A stretch of 64,000 nt of DNA, from assembly GCA_035457705.1 (NCBI GenBank), contig DATIBD010000022.1, forward strand, positions 1-64,000, given 5' to 3'. The DNA comes from DASPGQ01 sp035457705 (GTDB lineage Bacteria > Acidobacteriota > Vicinamibacteria > Marinacidobacterales > SMYC01). Position numbers and translations under genes: made by a program. Below, in pieces: positions 45,494 to 53,890 of the stretch. The notes under the pieces are model-generated. The model was not told the DNA's origin. It saw only the letters and a list, made by a program, of their open reading frames with translations, and did not search any database. Positions within the stretch are counted from its first letter, which is position 1. Each line of letters opens with the position of its first letter.

Positions 45494-45860
45494 GACCTAC
45501 GAACCCCCTCTCTCGACTAACATATGCGCAAACCGTGTGCCATTTGTTCCACAAAAACCGCTTTCCTGCAAATTACCTCGTCTTAACGATTTGGCCGACC
45601 TGCTGAGCTCTTTTCCTCGGGAGCTCGTGTTCGCTTTTGGGATCCTCGGTCCCATACGCGAACGGAGGGACAAACCCTCGTCCGTTGTGCGGTTTGGCGC
45701 CATGACCCTCCTCAGTCCCTCCCGGCTTCACCTTGGCAGTCGCATGAGGCTGCGCAGCCCTCCTTCATAATAAGACGGGTTATTGGGACAACCGGTTGCT
45801 TCGGCACACCCACTTGGCGCTCGGTGCCGTGGCGGACCCGTCCTCCACACCCGGACCCGA
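45494..45860. other. Intergenic region holding the efflux-operon promoter
   Basis: About 370 bases between the HlyD gene and the DinB gene. The part near 45515-45600 is relatively AT-rich and contains the sigma-54 site. I found no convincing gene in the remainder and no clear enhancer-type dyad beyond a small TTTGT/ACAAA repeat near 45545-45557. Confidence 0.4.
45527..45542 (-). promoter_or_regulatory. Sigma-54 (RpoN) promoter of the efflux operon
   Basis: On the minus strand, TGGCAC (45537-45542), five bases, then TTGC (45528-45531) matches the -24/-12 consensus exactly in sequence and spacing. Transcription would start near 45516, about 23 nt before the TTG start of the HlyD gene, with the GAGGGGG site in between. 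A sigma-54 promoter needs an AAA+ activator; none is encoded in this window. Confidence 0.6.
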
Positions 45861-46391
45861 TCAGGCGTTCCGCTGGTCGAGGTCACGGCCCGCGTAGTAA
45901 CCCAGGTCGACGTTCTCGGAAGACTTGACGATGTGAGCGATTTGGCCGACGTGGTAGGAGAAGTGCTCCACGACATGCACCAGGGCCTGTAAACCCGTCA
46001 CCTCCGCGCCCTGGATTCGGCGCGTGACCAGGAGCTGCTCCGGATCGAGTCGGTCGATAACGGCGACGGCTTCGTGAAGGGTCTTCTCCAGGCGCGCCAT
46101 CACCACCGAGCTGGGGAGAGGGCCTCGCTCGGAGAACTCGCGAGAGCGGATGCGTTCATCTTTGGCGCCTCCCAGACCCGACACGACCCACTGTCGAAGG
46201 TTGCCCGTCAAGTGAAGAAGGAGATTCCCGACGCTGTTCGTGTTCTCGTTGGCTCGGTGCCAAAGTTGACCCGGCTCGAGGGTCGCGACGGCCTTCTGCA
46301 GACGAGGCCACGAGACGACGAGAAGGTGGTGCTTGGCTTCGCGGATGAGCGCCTCGCCGACCTGTCCCGACGGGCTCGACAACACCCCCAA
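45861..46391 (-). CDS. DinB-family protein
   Basis: 176 aa four-helix bundle. It has the metal-site histidines of the DinB/YfiT superfamily: NSVGNLLLHLTGNLRQWVVSGLGG in helix 2 and LQALVHVVEHFSYHVGQI in helix 4. The pattern is closest to the DUF1572 subgroup. Some members are thiol S-transferases using bacillithiol or mycothiol; the role here is unknown. The start codon is TTG 46391 or one of the GTG/TTG codons just after it. Confidence 0.75.
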   Translation of the reverse strand: MGVLSSPSGQVGEALIREAKHHLLVVSWPRLQKAVATLEPGQLWHRANENTNSVGNLLLHLTGNLRQWVVSGLGGAKDERIRSREFSERGPLPSSVVMARLEKTLHEAVAVIDRLDPEQLLVTRRIQGAEVTGLQALVHVVEHFSYHVGQIAHIVKSSENVDLGYYAGRDLDQRNA

Positions 46392-46438
46392 GGATAACTC
46401 AATATGTTCCGTGTCCGATGGGAGCGGAAAGGACCAAT

Positions 46439-46858
46439 ATGACGTTCATGATTCTTTTTGTCGCGTCCGCGTTGTCGGCAGCGGCCCAGCCAATCCAGGG
46501 AGCCTGGCGTCCGGAGCTTTACGTGCTCGAGGACGGTGCCGAGCTCCCGGTCGACGGTCGTATCTTTTTTTCCGAGACGGACTGGATGGTGCTGTTTTTC
46601 GTAACCGACGATGAAGGCCAGCCGCGGCGGGGCTCGGCGGAGGGTGGCACGTACCGCCTCGAGGAGGATCGCCTCGAGTTCACTCACCACTACCACCTCT
46701 CGGCGGGTGAGGCTTTCGCGAGCCTCGCCGAAGCACCGCTTCGAATGTCCATCGCTGGCTCGAATGAGGCGGCGCGCGAACCCTGCCGCGTCGAGCTTGG
46801 GGAGGATGTGATGACGATCCATTTCCCCAGCGGAAACCGGATGCGATTCAGGCGCTGA
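46439..46858 (+). CDS. Small secreted protein, unrecognised
   Basis: 139 aa. A signal peptide (MTFMILFVASALSAAAQP) is followed by a beta-rich domain with IQGAWRPELYVLEDG, GGTYRLEEDRLEFTHHYH and a closing MTIHFPSGNRMRF. The alternation resembles a lipocalin-like or META-type barrel, but I cannot name the family. AAGGA precedes the ATG by ~8 nt. Divergent from the DinB gene; a TATGTT box near 46402-46408 could serve as its -10. Confidence 0.6.
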   Translation: MTFMILFVASALSAAAQPIQGAWRPELYVLEDGAELPVDGRIFFSETDWMVLFFVTDDEGQPRRGSAEGGTYRLEEDRLEFTHHYHLSAGEAFASLAEAPLRMSIAGSNEAAREPCRVELGEDVMTIHFPSGNRMRFRR

Positions 46859-46903
46859 CAACGCGAACGGGAGACTCGGGAGTAGAGAACCGTCTCCGTC
46901 GCT

Positions 46904-47623
46904 TCAAACGGTGTCCGCGAGGTGCTGCCGCTCGAGAATTCGGATCCGCCCGCGCGAAAGGGCCAAGATTCCATCACGGCGCAGGCGATTTAGGATCGAG
47001 CACACGGTCTCGCGGCTGCTTCCTATGACGTTCGCGATCTCCGTTTGATTGAGCGGAAACCGCAGCTCGCCCGAGCGCGGGTCCGATATGGTCAAAATCA
47101 AGTGGGCAAGTCTTTGTGGCACGGTCTCGAGCGCAAATCGAGCGGCTGTCGCCTCCGCCTCGCGTTGCCGGGCATGCATCAGGCCGAGCAACCGGACGGC
47201 AAGGGGCGGATGGTGTTCGATGGCTCGATGTACGGCGGTGACCGGGATCGAGAAACATATCGAGTCCTGGAGCGCCTGCACCTGGTTCGTGGCAACGATC
47301 GGCGAAGCGATGGCTCCAAAAAGATCTCCGACCCCGACGAGCGAAAGGATGAGCTCCCTGCCGTCGCGAGATTGCCGCACGCGTTTGAAGCTCCCCGATT
47401 CGACGACGAACAGCCGGTCGACGCTCTCGCCTTCGCCGAAAAGTATCCGCTGTCTTCCGATGCGAACCTGAGTGCCTCGCTTTAGCAGCTCGGCGGTCTC
47501 GGACGAAGGTAATCCCAGGTCGAGCTGGCTCGGCATCGCCTCCGTCGATGCAGCGTCTTTGTGGATCCCGCTCCTCGGAATCTCGACGCCCGAGCTCGTT
47601 TGGCTCCCAACGAAGCTCGCCAT
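46904..47623 (-). CDS. Crp/Fnr-family transcriptional regulator
   Basis: 239 aa. A ~50-residue leader precedes the cyclic-nucleotide-binding-like barrel (ILFGEGESVDRLFVVESGSFKRVRQSRDGRELIL). The C-terminal helix-turn-helix is FPLNQTEIANVIGSSRETVCSILNRLRRDGIL. There is no N-terminal cysteine cluster, so it is not an oxygen-sensing FNR. The recognition helix keeps the Crp RE pair but has serine where Crp has the later arginine. The start at 47623 has a strong AGGAGG. Divergent from transketolase. Confidence 0.85.
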   Translation of the reverse strand: MASFVGSQTSSGVEIPRSGIHKDAASTEAMPSQLDLGLPSSETAELLKRGTQVRIGRQRILFGEGESVDRLFVVESGSFKRVRQSRDGRELILSLVGVGDLFGAIASPIVATNQVQALQDSICFSIPVTAVHRAIEHHPPLAVRLLGLMHARQREAEATAARFALETVPQRLAHLILTISDPRSGELRFPLNQTEIANVIGSSRETVCSILNRLRRDGILALSRGRIRILERQHLADTV

Positions 47624-47675
47624 CGACACACCTCCTCGTCTGGCCATAGAGTAGCGGGGTGGCGAGCCACGGAGT

Positions 47676-47689
47676 GTTAAGGAGTTAAC
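47676..47689. promoter_or_regulatory. Candidate Crp/Fnr-type operator
   Basis: GTTAA-GGAG-TTAAC is a 5-4-5 palindrome, the geometry of FNR-type sites. Its centre (47682.5) is 61.5 bases before the transketolase ATG, which is itself the predicted leaderless transcription start, matching the usual class I activator position. It is also upstream of the regulator's own gene. Confidence 0.4.
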
Positions 47690-47706
47690 GCTTCGATCCT
47701 CCTGTA

Positions 47707-47735
47707 TTGTGTGGGTCTCGCCGTCCTGGTATTCT
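47707..47735 (+). promoter_or_regulatory. Putative transketolase promoter, leaderless geometry
   Basis: TTGTGT (47707-47712), 17 bp, TATTCT (47730-47735), then 8 bases to the ATG at 47744. The region before the ATG has no Shine-Dalgarno sequence. Confidence 0.4.
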
Positions 47736-47743
47736 CCGCATCC

Positions 47744-49753
47744 ATGACCACGGCCGTTCGAATCGATCAGCTCTGCATCAACACCATCCGCACGCTGGCA
47801 ATTGATGCCGTGCAGAAGGCCGACTCTGGCCATCCCGGACTGCCCCTAGGTGCCGCGCCGATGGGCTACGTTCTGTGGCAGAACCATTTGCGGCACGACC
47901 CGGGAAGCCCCAGGTGGCCCGACCGCGACCGTTTCGTGCTCTCCGCGGGGCACGGCTCCATGCTTCTCTACGCGCTTCTCTATCTCACGGGCTATGACCT
48001 GACACTCGAGGATCTGAAAGACTTCCGGCAGTGGGGGAGTCGAACTCCCGGTCATCCCGAGTCGTTCGTGACCGCTGGGGTGGAGGCCACCACGGGACCG
48101 CTGGGCCAGGGATTCGGTAACGCGGTAGGAATGGCGATGGCCGAGCGCGCTCTCGCTCATCGTTTCAATCGGCCCGGTCACGTCGTCGTCGACCACCATA
48201 CATACGCTCTCGTTTCCGACGGGGACCTCATGGAAGGAGTGGCTGCCGAGGCGGCGTCCATTGCGGGACAGCTGGAGCTCGGCAAGATCGTCTTCCTCTA
48301 CGACGCGAACGATGTCACCCTAGACGGACCTGCCTCGTGGAGCTTCTCGCGCGAGGACGTGAAGAAGCGTTTCGAAGCCTACGGCTGGCAAGTGCTCGCG
48401 ATCGACGACGGAGATCACGACATCGACGCCATCGATTCCGCCATCCTGGAAGCTCGACAGGAAACGTCGCGGCCTTCGCTCATCATCGTGCACACGACCA
48501 TCGGTTACGGCTCGCCCGCCAAACAGGGAAAATCGGCGGCTCACGGAGCGCCGCTCGGCGTCGAAGAGGTCGCCGCAACGAAGAAGGTGCTCGGCTGGGA
48601 TCCGGGCAAGGAGTTCTACGTTCCCGACGACGTCAAGGCGCATTTTCGTCTGGCTCGGGAAAAGGGGGCTCGTTGGTCCCGTGAGTGGGGCGAGCGATTC
48701 GAGTCCTACCAGAGGGCTTACCCGGATCTGGCGATTGAGTGGGAAAGGCGTTTTCGGGGCGAGCTGCCCTCCGGTTGGGACCAGGGAATTCCCACCTTCG
48801 AGGCGGGCAAGAAAATGGCCACCCGGGAGGCCTCGGGCAAAGTGCTGAATGCGATCGCCGAAAGCGTCCCAGAGCTCATCGGGGGCGATGCCGACCTATC
48901 TTCGTCCACAAAGACGGCGCTCGACAACGAGGGCTCCTTCGACGGGCAGACCGGCGCCGGGAGAAACATCCACTTTGGCGTTCGCGAGCACGCGATGGGC
49001 GCGATCGTAAACGGGTTCGCCTACCACGGCGGGCTTCGTCCTTACGCCTCGACGTTCTTCGTTTTCTCGGACTACATGCGCCCCGCGGTGCGACTGGCCG
49101 CGCTCAGCGGTCTACCTACGATCTACGTGTGGACGCACGATTCGGTCGGCGTCGGAGAGGACGGACCGACGCATCAGCCCGTCGAGCATCTGGCGTCGCT
49201 GAGAGCCATGCCGAACCTTCACGTGATTCGCCCCGCGGACGGGAGCGAGACGAGTGAAGCGTGGCGATACGCGATGGAGAGAACCGAGGGTCCGACGGCT
49301 CTCGTGCTGACCCGGCAGAAAGTCATGGAGATCGATCGCGGCCGAAGGAGCGCGGCGTCGGGACTTTGGCGAGGGGGTTACGTCCTCTCGAGTCCCGAGG
49401 GCGGCCCGCCCCAAGCGATCGTGATCGCGACGGGATCCGAGGTGGAGGTGGCGCTCACAGCCGAGGCAGAACTCGAACGAGAGGGCGTTCGCGTACGAAT
49501 CGTATCGATGCCATGCTGGGAGCTTTTCGAAGCCGAGTCGGCGGAGTATCGAGAGGAAGTCCTTCCAAGCTCGGTGAGAGCACGCGTCTCCGTGGAGGCG
49601 GCCGCAGGCTTCGGCTGGAGCCGATTCGTCGGGCCGGACGGTATCGCAATCGGAATCGACCGCTTCGGCGCCTCCGCTCCCGGGGATACGAATCTTCAAA
49701 AATTGGGAATCACGGCAGAAGCTGTCGTCCGCGCCGTAAAGAGCTTGCTCTAG
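47744..49753 (+). CDS. tkt: Transketolase
   Basis: 669 aa, full length. The N-terminal thiamine-diphosphate domain has DAVQKADSGHPGLPLGAAPM, FVLSAGHGSMLLYALL and SDGDLMEGVAAEAASIAG; the pyrimidine domain has GVREHAMGAIVNGFAYHGG and THDSVGVGEDGPTHQPVEHLASLRA. It moves two-carbon units in the pentose phosphate pathway. The ATG at 47744 is chosen; upstream codons in frame are not conserved. The ABC ATPase gene follows after three bases. Confidence 0.95.
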   Translation: MTTAVRIDQLCINTIRTLAIDAVQKADSGHPGLPLGAAPMGYVLWQNHLRHDPGSPRWPDRDRFVLSAGHGSMLLYALLYLTGYDLTLEDLKDFRQWGSRTPGHPESFVTAGVEATTGPLGQGFGNAVGMAMAERALAHRFNRPGHVVVDHHTYALVSDGDLMEGVAAEAASIAGQLELGKIVFLYDANDVTLDGPASWSFSREDVKKRFEAYGWQVLAIDDGDHDIDAIDSAILEARQETSRPSLIIVHTTIGYGSPAKQGKSAAHGAPLGVEEVAATKKVLGWDPGKEFYVPDDVKAHFRLAREKGARWSREWGERFESYQRAYPDLAIEWERRFRGELPSGWDQGIPTFEAGKKMATREASGKVLNAIAESVPELIGGDADLSSSTKTALDNEGSFDGQTGAGRNIHFGVREHAMGAIVNGFAYHGGLRPYASTFFVFSDYMRPAVRLAALSGLPTIYVWTHDSVGVGEDGPTHQPVEHLASLRAMPNLHVIRPADGSETSEAWRYAMERTEGPTALVLTRQKVMEIDRGRRSAASGLWRGGYVLSSPEGGPPQAIVIATGSEVEVALTAEAELEREGVRVRIVSMPCWELFEAESAEYREEVLPSSVRARVSVEAAAGFGWSRFVGPDGIAIGIDRFGASAPGDTNLQKLGITAEAVVRAVKSLL

Positions 49754-49756
49754 CCT

Positions 49757-50662
49757 TTGCCTTCGGAAGCCGTCCTCGTAGTTTCCGATCTCAGGAAGGT
49801 CTACGGGGACCGCGAGGCGGTGCGCAGGGTCTCTTTCACCGTTCATCGAGGCGAGATCTTCGGGGTTCTGGGTCCGAACGGGGCGGGGAAGACCACCACG
49901 CTCGGCATGACCGCGGGCGTGGTTCCGAAGTCCGGAGGAACCGTTCGAATCACGGGTGGAGCTCTCGGACTCGTCCCGCAGAAGATCGCGCTCTATCCTC
50001 CGCTGACCGCCGAAGAGAACTTGCGCTTCTTCGGAGGAGTCTACGGAGTCGTGGGACGCGAGCTCGAGAAGCGGGTGGACGAGCTGCTCGATCTTGCCGG
50101 GCTCGGCGCCCGCCGTCACGAACGGGTTACGGTGTTCTCCGAAGGAATGAAACGCCGGCTCAATCTCGTCTGCGGCCTCGTGCACCGGCCCCAGGTCGTT
50201 CTTCTCGACGAGCCTACCGTGGGCGTCGATCCACAATCGCGCGAGCGAATCTACGAAGCGATGCAAGGGCTCGCGGCTGAAGGGCTCGCCCTCGTGCTCA
50301 GCACGCACTATATGGATGAGGCAGAGCGACTTTGCAGCCGCCTCGCCATCCTCGACGAGGGTTCCTGTGTTGCCGAAGGCACCGTGGACCAGTTGGTGGA
50401 CGAGCTCGGCGGTTCGCGTACGATCGAGCTCGAGCTCGCCTGTGAGCCAAAAGGGAAGCTCGCTGCCTCTTTGTCCGAATGGAATGCCGTGCCGAACGGT
50501 GAAAGCTCGTACCGTATTCGAACCACGGACGCGGAGAAAGTGCTTGCGCTTCTCATCCCGCTCGTCGCCGAGGAGGCGAATATCGTTCGTCAGTTTCGAT
50601 TGTTCCGCCCGAACCTGGGCGACGTCTTCATGGAGCTCACGGGCAAGGAGCTGCGGGATTGA
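49757..50662 (+). CDS. ABC-2-type exporter ATPase without visible permease
   Basis: 301 aa. Walker A is GPNGAGKTTTLG, Walker B VVLLDEPTVGVDP and the switch histidine STHYMDE. The signature motif is degenerate (FSEGMKRRLNLV instead of LSGGM). The C-terminal ~80 residues are the CcmA/DrrA-type extension (LFRPNLGDVFMELTGKELRD). Such genes are usually followed by an ABC-2 permease, but here the next gene is PadR. The start is TTG 49757, three bases after tkt, with no clear ribosome-binding site, so it may be coupled. Confidence 0.85.
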   Translation: MPSEAVLVVSDLRKVYGDREAVRRVSFTVHRGEIFGVLGPNGAGKTTTLGMTAGVVPKSGGTVRITGGALGLVPQKIALYPPLTAEENLRFFGGVYGVVGRELEKRVDELLDLAGLGARRHERVTVFSEGMKRRLNLVCGLVHRPQVVLLDEPTVGVDPQSRERIYEAMQGLAAEGLALVLSTHYMDEAERLCSRLAILDEGSCVAEGTVDQLVDELGGSRTIELELACEPKGKLAASLSEWNAVPNGESSYRIRTTDAEKVLALLIPLVAEEANIVRQFRLFRPNLGDVFMELTGKELRD

Positions 50663-50701
50663 TTCTTGGCGGCTCGAGACACGCAAGCATCTTCTGCTAC
50701 A

Positions 50702-50737
50702 CTGTACTTGACAGAAGTATACTTCTTTGAAGTACAG
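50702..50737 (+). promoter_or_regulatory. Nested palindromic operator and promoter of the padR-ADOP operon
   Basis: Outer arms CTGTACTT (50702-50709) and AAGTACAG (50730-50737) enclose a perfect 14-bp palindrome AGAAGTATACTTCT (50713-50726). All share one centre, making a 36-bp dyad. TTGACA (50708-50713) is a consensus -35 and TACAGT (50733-50738) a possible -10 with a long 19-bp spacer; TATACT (50718-50723) is another candidate -10. A PadR dimer pair on this site would cover the promoter. Confidence 0.65.
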
Positions 50738-50744
50738 TTGGACG

Positions 50745-51083
50745 GTGCCGAGCGCTTTGAAGCCTATTGAGCTGCACGTCCTCCTGGCCCTTGCCGACGA
50801 GCCAGCACACGGTTATGCCCTGGTTCAACGAATCGAGCGGGATAGCGAGCAGCGGATTCGCCCCTTGCCCGGGAATCTGTACTCCGTCATCCGTCGTCTC
50901 GTCGCGATGGGCTTCATACGCGAAAACAAGCGACGCCGCGGCGATGATCCGAGACGCAGATACTACGAGCTGACACCCACCGGCCGGAAAGTCTTGCTCG
51001 GGGAGGCAAGACACCTCGAAGGACTCGTCGTTCGATTGCGCTCACGTCTGCTTGGTCCGTCTGGGAGCAAAGGAAGGGGTTAG
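50745..51083 (+). CDS. PadR-family transcriptional regulator
   Basis: 112 aa. It is a PadR winged helix: LKPIELHVLLALADEPAHGYALVQRIERDS, PLPGNLYSVIRRLVAMGFI, and RRRYYELTPTGRKVL. The C-terminal helix is short, as in the PadR-s2 group. GTG 50745 is the best start: it gives the usual N-terminus and is close to the predicted transcription start; TTG 50727 lies inside the operator. It immediately precedes an ADOP permease gene, a standard acidobacterial pairing in which PadR represses the operon. Confidence 0.88.
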   Translation: MPSALKPIELHVLLALADEPAHGYALVQRIERDSEQRIRPLPGNLYSVIRRLVAMGFIRENKRRRGDDPRRRYYELTPTGRKVLLGEARHLEGLVVRLRSRLLGPSGSKGRG

Positions 51084-51086
51084 GGG

Positions 51087-53780
51087 TTGCGCAACGGGTC
51101 CTCGCGCTCCGAGCGCAATTATCGCCGGCTGTTGGGGCTGTTCCCCAGAGCGATTCTTCGAGTCTACGGCGAGGAGATGGTTTCGCTCTTTCGAGAGCTG
51201 GGCCAGGACGCCCGGAATCGAGGCGTACGGCACAAGTGGCTATTCCTTTGCCGTGCCTATTGGGATCTGGTCACCTCGGCGCTGAGAGCCCATTTTTTCG
51301 AGAAAGCTCCGAACAGTCTCCGGAATACAAAACCAAAATATCGGGGAAAGGCGAGGTCGATGATCACATGGAAGCATGATGTGGCCGTTGCCATTCGTGT
51401 GCTCCCCCAGAACAAGGCTTTCGCCGGTTTCGCCGTAATCACGATGGCCCTCGGAATCGGCGCCAACACCGCCATCTTCAGCGCCGTCTATGGGGTCCTC
51501 TTGCGCCCGCTCGGAATCGAGGACCCTCCCTCTTTGGCCGTGGTTCGGCTGCACCGTCAGGGGAACGAGGAAGACGTCTCCGGAGTCTACGGAGACTATT
51601 TGCGCGATCTAACCGATCGGCTCGAAAGCTCTTCAGCGGTCGAACGTCTCACGAGCTACGTCTACGAGTCCATCACGTTGACGCGTGACGGGGAGGTCGA
51701 CGAGATCGACACCGCTTTGATGGTTGCCGGGAATTTCTTCGAGGTCATGGGTGTGGAGCCGATCCTGGGGCGGACTTTTCTACCGGAGGACGTCCTCCCC
51801 AATCGGCGAGGAACGGTTTGCGTCATCAGCGAGACGCTCTGGCGTGGACGTTTCGGAAGTGACGCGAACATCGTTGGGTCCACGTTGATTCTCGATGACG
51901 AGTCCGTGAACGTCGTCGGCGTGATGCCCGCACACCTCCCCCTGCCGGACACCGACGTCCAAATCTGGATGCCGCAGTCGTGGGATCCCGACGATCCGAC
52001 ACTCCGGGGCCGGATCCTCTCGCTGGCACGACTTCGAGCCGATGCCGATCTGCATGAAGCCGGAGCGATTTTCGCGGCTGCCGCCAGGGATCTCGCGAAC
52101 GTACATCCGCGCTTCGAGGACTATACGATTGCCCTTCAGTCCTTTCGCGAGACGCTGGTGGGGGACGCCCGCCCGCCGCTGATGCTCTCCACGGTCGCCG
52201 TAGGGTTGATTCTGCTGATCGCTTGTGCCAATACCGCCAACTTGCTTCTCGCCCGCGCCGCGGTTCGAGCTCGCGAAATGGCTACGCGGCGAGCCCTGGG
52301 CGCTCGCCGGTCGCACGTGATAAGTCAGCTGATCGCGGAGAGCCTCACGCTCGCTACACCCGGGGGTGTACTGGGAGCGCTCATGGCCTTCGGCCTCCAT
52401 CGCTCTCTCCTGGCCGTTGCACCGAGCTATATGCCCCGAATTCACGACGTGCGGCTCGATTTGCCTATCCTCGCCTTCGCGGCGGTGCTAAGCATCCTCG
52501 CAGGGATTCTCTTTTCGCTCGCGCCGATCGTGCATACGTTCAGCGTGGATTTGATCCGGCAGATGAGCGGAGGTTCCGGAAGCGGTGGAGGTGTGGGCCA
52601 GCGTCCTCCCCGGCTGAGCCGGGTCCTCGTCGTCTTACAACTCGCGCTCGCCGTGAGTCTGCTCGTTGGGGCATTGCTCATGGCGAAAAGCCTTTGGAAC
52701 CTGCAATCGGTGGACCCTGGATTTCGGATCGCTGGCCTCGGCGCCGCACGCATTTATCTCGATGACAAGGAATACGGTGACGACGGCGCCGAAGAGACGT
52801 ACTTCCGCACCCTGCTCGAACGGCTTCGCGCCCGAGGAGACATCGAGTCGGCCGGCGCGAGCTCGGGACTTCCCATGGATCCGATCACCATTGATTACGA
52901 CTTGCCCTACACGCTACCCGGAGAGGAGCGGGCGAGGAGTGAAGTAAGGCAGTCTTTCTTTCGAACCATCACGCCAGGCTACATCGAGACGATGGGGATT
53001 CCCTTACTCGCCGGGAGGACTCTTGACCAATACGACCGGGCGGATACGCAGCCGGTTGCGCTCGTCAACGCGACCTTCGCCCGACTCGCCTGGCCGGACC
53101 GAAACCCCGTGGGCGAGCGTTTTCTCATCTACGACGGGCGTCGAGAGCTTCTCGTCGTGGGGGTCGTCGGCGACGTTCACTTCAGCGGCCCGGCTGCAAC
53201 TTACAAGCCCGAGTTCTTTCTTCCCCATCCTCAGGCCGCGTATAGCGCGATGACGGTCGTCACGCGCTCCGCGGATGCCGCCTCGGGAGCGAGGGCCATC
53301 GCCGAGGAAGCGCTGGCACTCAATCGGCGGCAGCCGGTCAGCGGTCACTTCACGCTGGAAGCGCTCGCAGCGGCGGCGATATCGACCGACCGGTTTCTGA
53401 CCCGACTGCTCATCGCGTTCGCCGGAGTGGCGCTCGTGCTCTCTGCCGTGGGGATCTACGGCGTGGTCTCGTACTGGGTGAACCGGAGTCGTCGGGAATT
53501 GGGAGTCCGGATGGCCTTCGGTGCTAGCCGAGGGCACGTCCTGCGGTTGGTGATGGGGCGCGCCCTTTCACTGAGCGCGCTTGGCGTCTTTTTGGGTCTT
53601 CTGGCGAGCTTCGTGCTGACACGTTTTCTCGCCCGGTTTCTGTTTGGTGTGGGCACGATCGACGCGGGTACGCTGGTAAGTGTCGTGCTCTGTCTCGGAG
53701 CGACCGCCGTCATCGCCTGCTTGATCCCCGGCCTCCGGGCCGCCCGACTCGACCCAATGAGCTCGCTCCGCGTGGAATGA
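51087..53780 (+). CDS. ADOP-type MacB/FtsX permease with PadR-linked N-terminal extension
   Basis: 897 aa. The first ~85 residues form a soluble helical region (RLLGLFPRAILRVYGEEMVSLFRELGQDAR) found only in PadR-linked ADOPs. Two FtsX units follow: FAGFAVITMALGIGANTAIFSAVYGVLLRPL, then ANTANLLLARAAVRAREMATRRALGA, and a second set ending MAFGASRGHVLRLVMGRALSLSALG...RAARLDPMSSLRVE. No ATPase gene is adjacent except the CcmA-like one upstream of PadR. The substrate is unknown. The start is TTG 51087, three bases after the padR stop. Confidence 0.88.
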   Translation: MRNGSSRSERNYRRLLGLFPRAILRVYGEEMVSLFRELGQDARNRGVRHKWLFLCRAYWDLVTSALRAHFFEKAPNSLRNTKPKYRGKARSMITWKHDVAVAIRVLPQNKAFAGFAVITMALGIGANTAIFSAVYGVLLRPLGIEDPPSLAVVRLHRQGNEEDVSGVYGDYLRDLTDRLESSSAVERLTSYVYESITLTRDGEVDEIDTALMVAGNFFEVMGVEPILGRTFLPEDVLPNRRGTVCVISETLWRGRFGSDANIVGSTLILDDESVNVVGVMPAHLPLPDTDVQIWMPQSWDPDDPTLRGRILSLARLRADADLHEAGAIFAAAARDLANVHPRFEDYTIALQSFRETLVGDARPPLMLSTVAVGLILLIACANTANLLLARAAVRAREMATRRALGARRSHVISQLIAESLTLATPGGVLGALMAFGLHRSLLAVAPSYMPRIHDVRLDLPILAFAAVLSILAGILFSLAPIVHTFSVDLIRQMSGGSGSGGGVGQRPPRLSRVLVVLQLALAVSLLVGALLMAKSLWNLQSVDPGFRIAGLGAARIYLDDKEYGDDGAEETYFRTLLERLRARGDIESAGASSGLPMDPITIDYDLPYTLPGEERARSEVRQSFFRTITPGYIETMGIPLLAGRTLDQYDRADTQPVALVNATFARLAWPDRNPVGERFLIYDGRRELLVVGVVGDVHFSGPAATYKPEFFLPHPQAAYSAMTVVTRSADAASGARAIAEEALALNRRQPVSGHFTLEALAAAAISTDRFLTRLLIAFAGVALVLSAVGIYGVVSYWVNRSRRELGVRMAFGASRGHVLRLVMGRALSLSALGVFLGLLASFVLTRFLARFLFGVGTIDAGTLVSVVLCLGATAVIACLIPGLRAARLDPMSSLRVE

Positions 53781-53890
53781 CCCTGAGCCAGGCCGTCGGC
53801 TGCCCTGTCGCTTGCCCAATCCGCGAGCTACGTCTCCTAATAAACCCGTCCGAATTCACGTCCAAGAGACGCGGTGCCGAACGAGTGGCC

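Noticed and set aside
48030..48060. tRNA T-arm-like sequence on the minus strand (GGGAGTTCGACTCCC)
   Set aside because: It lies in the conserved QWGSRTPGHPE segment of transketolase and has no acceptor, D-arm or anticodon partner.
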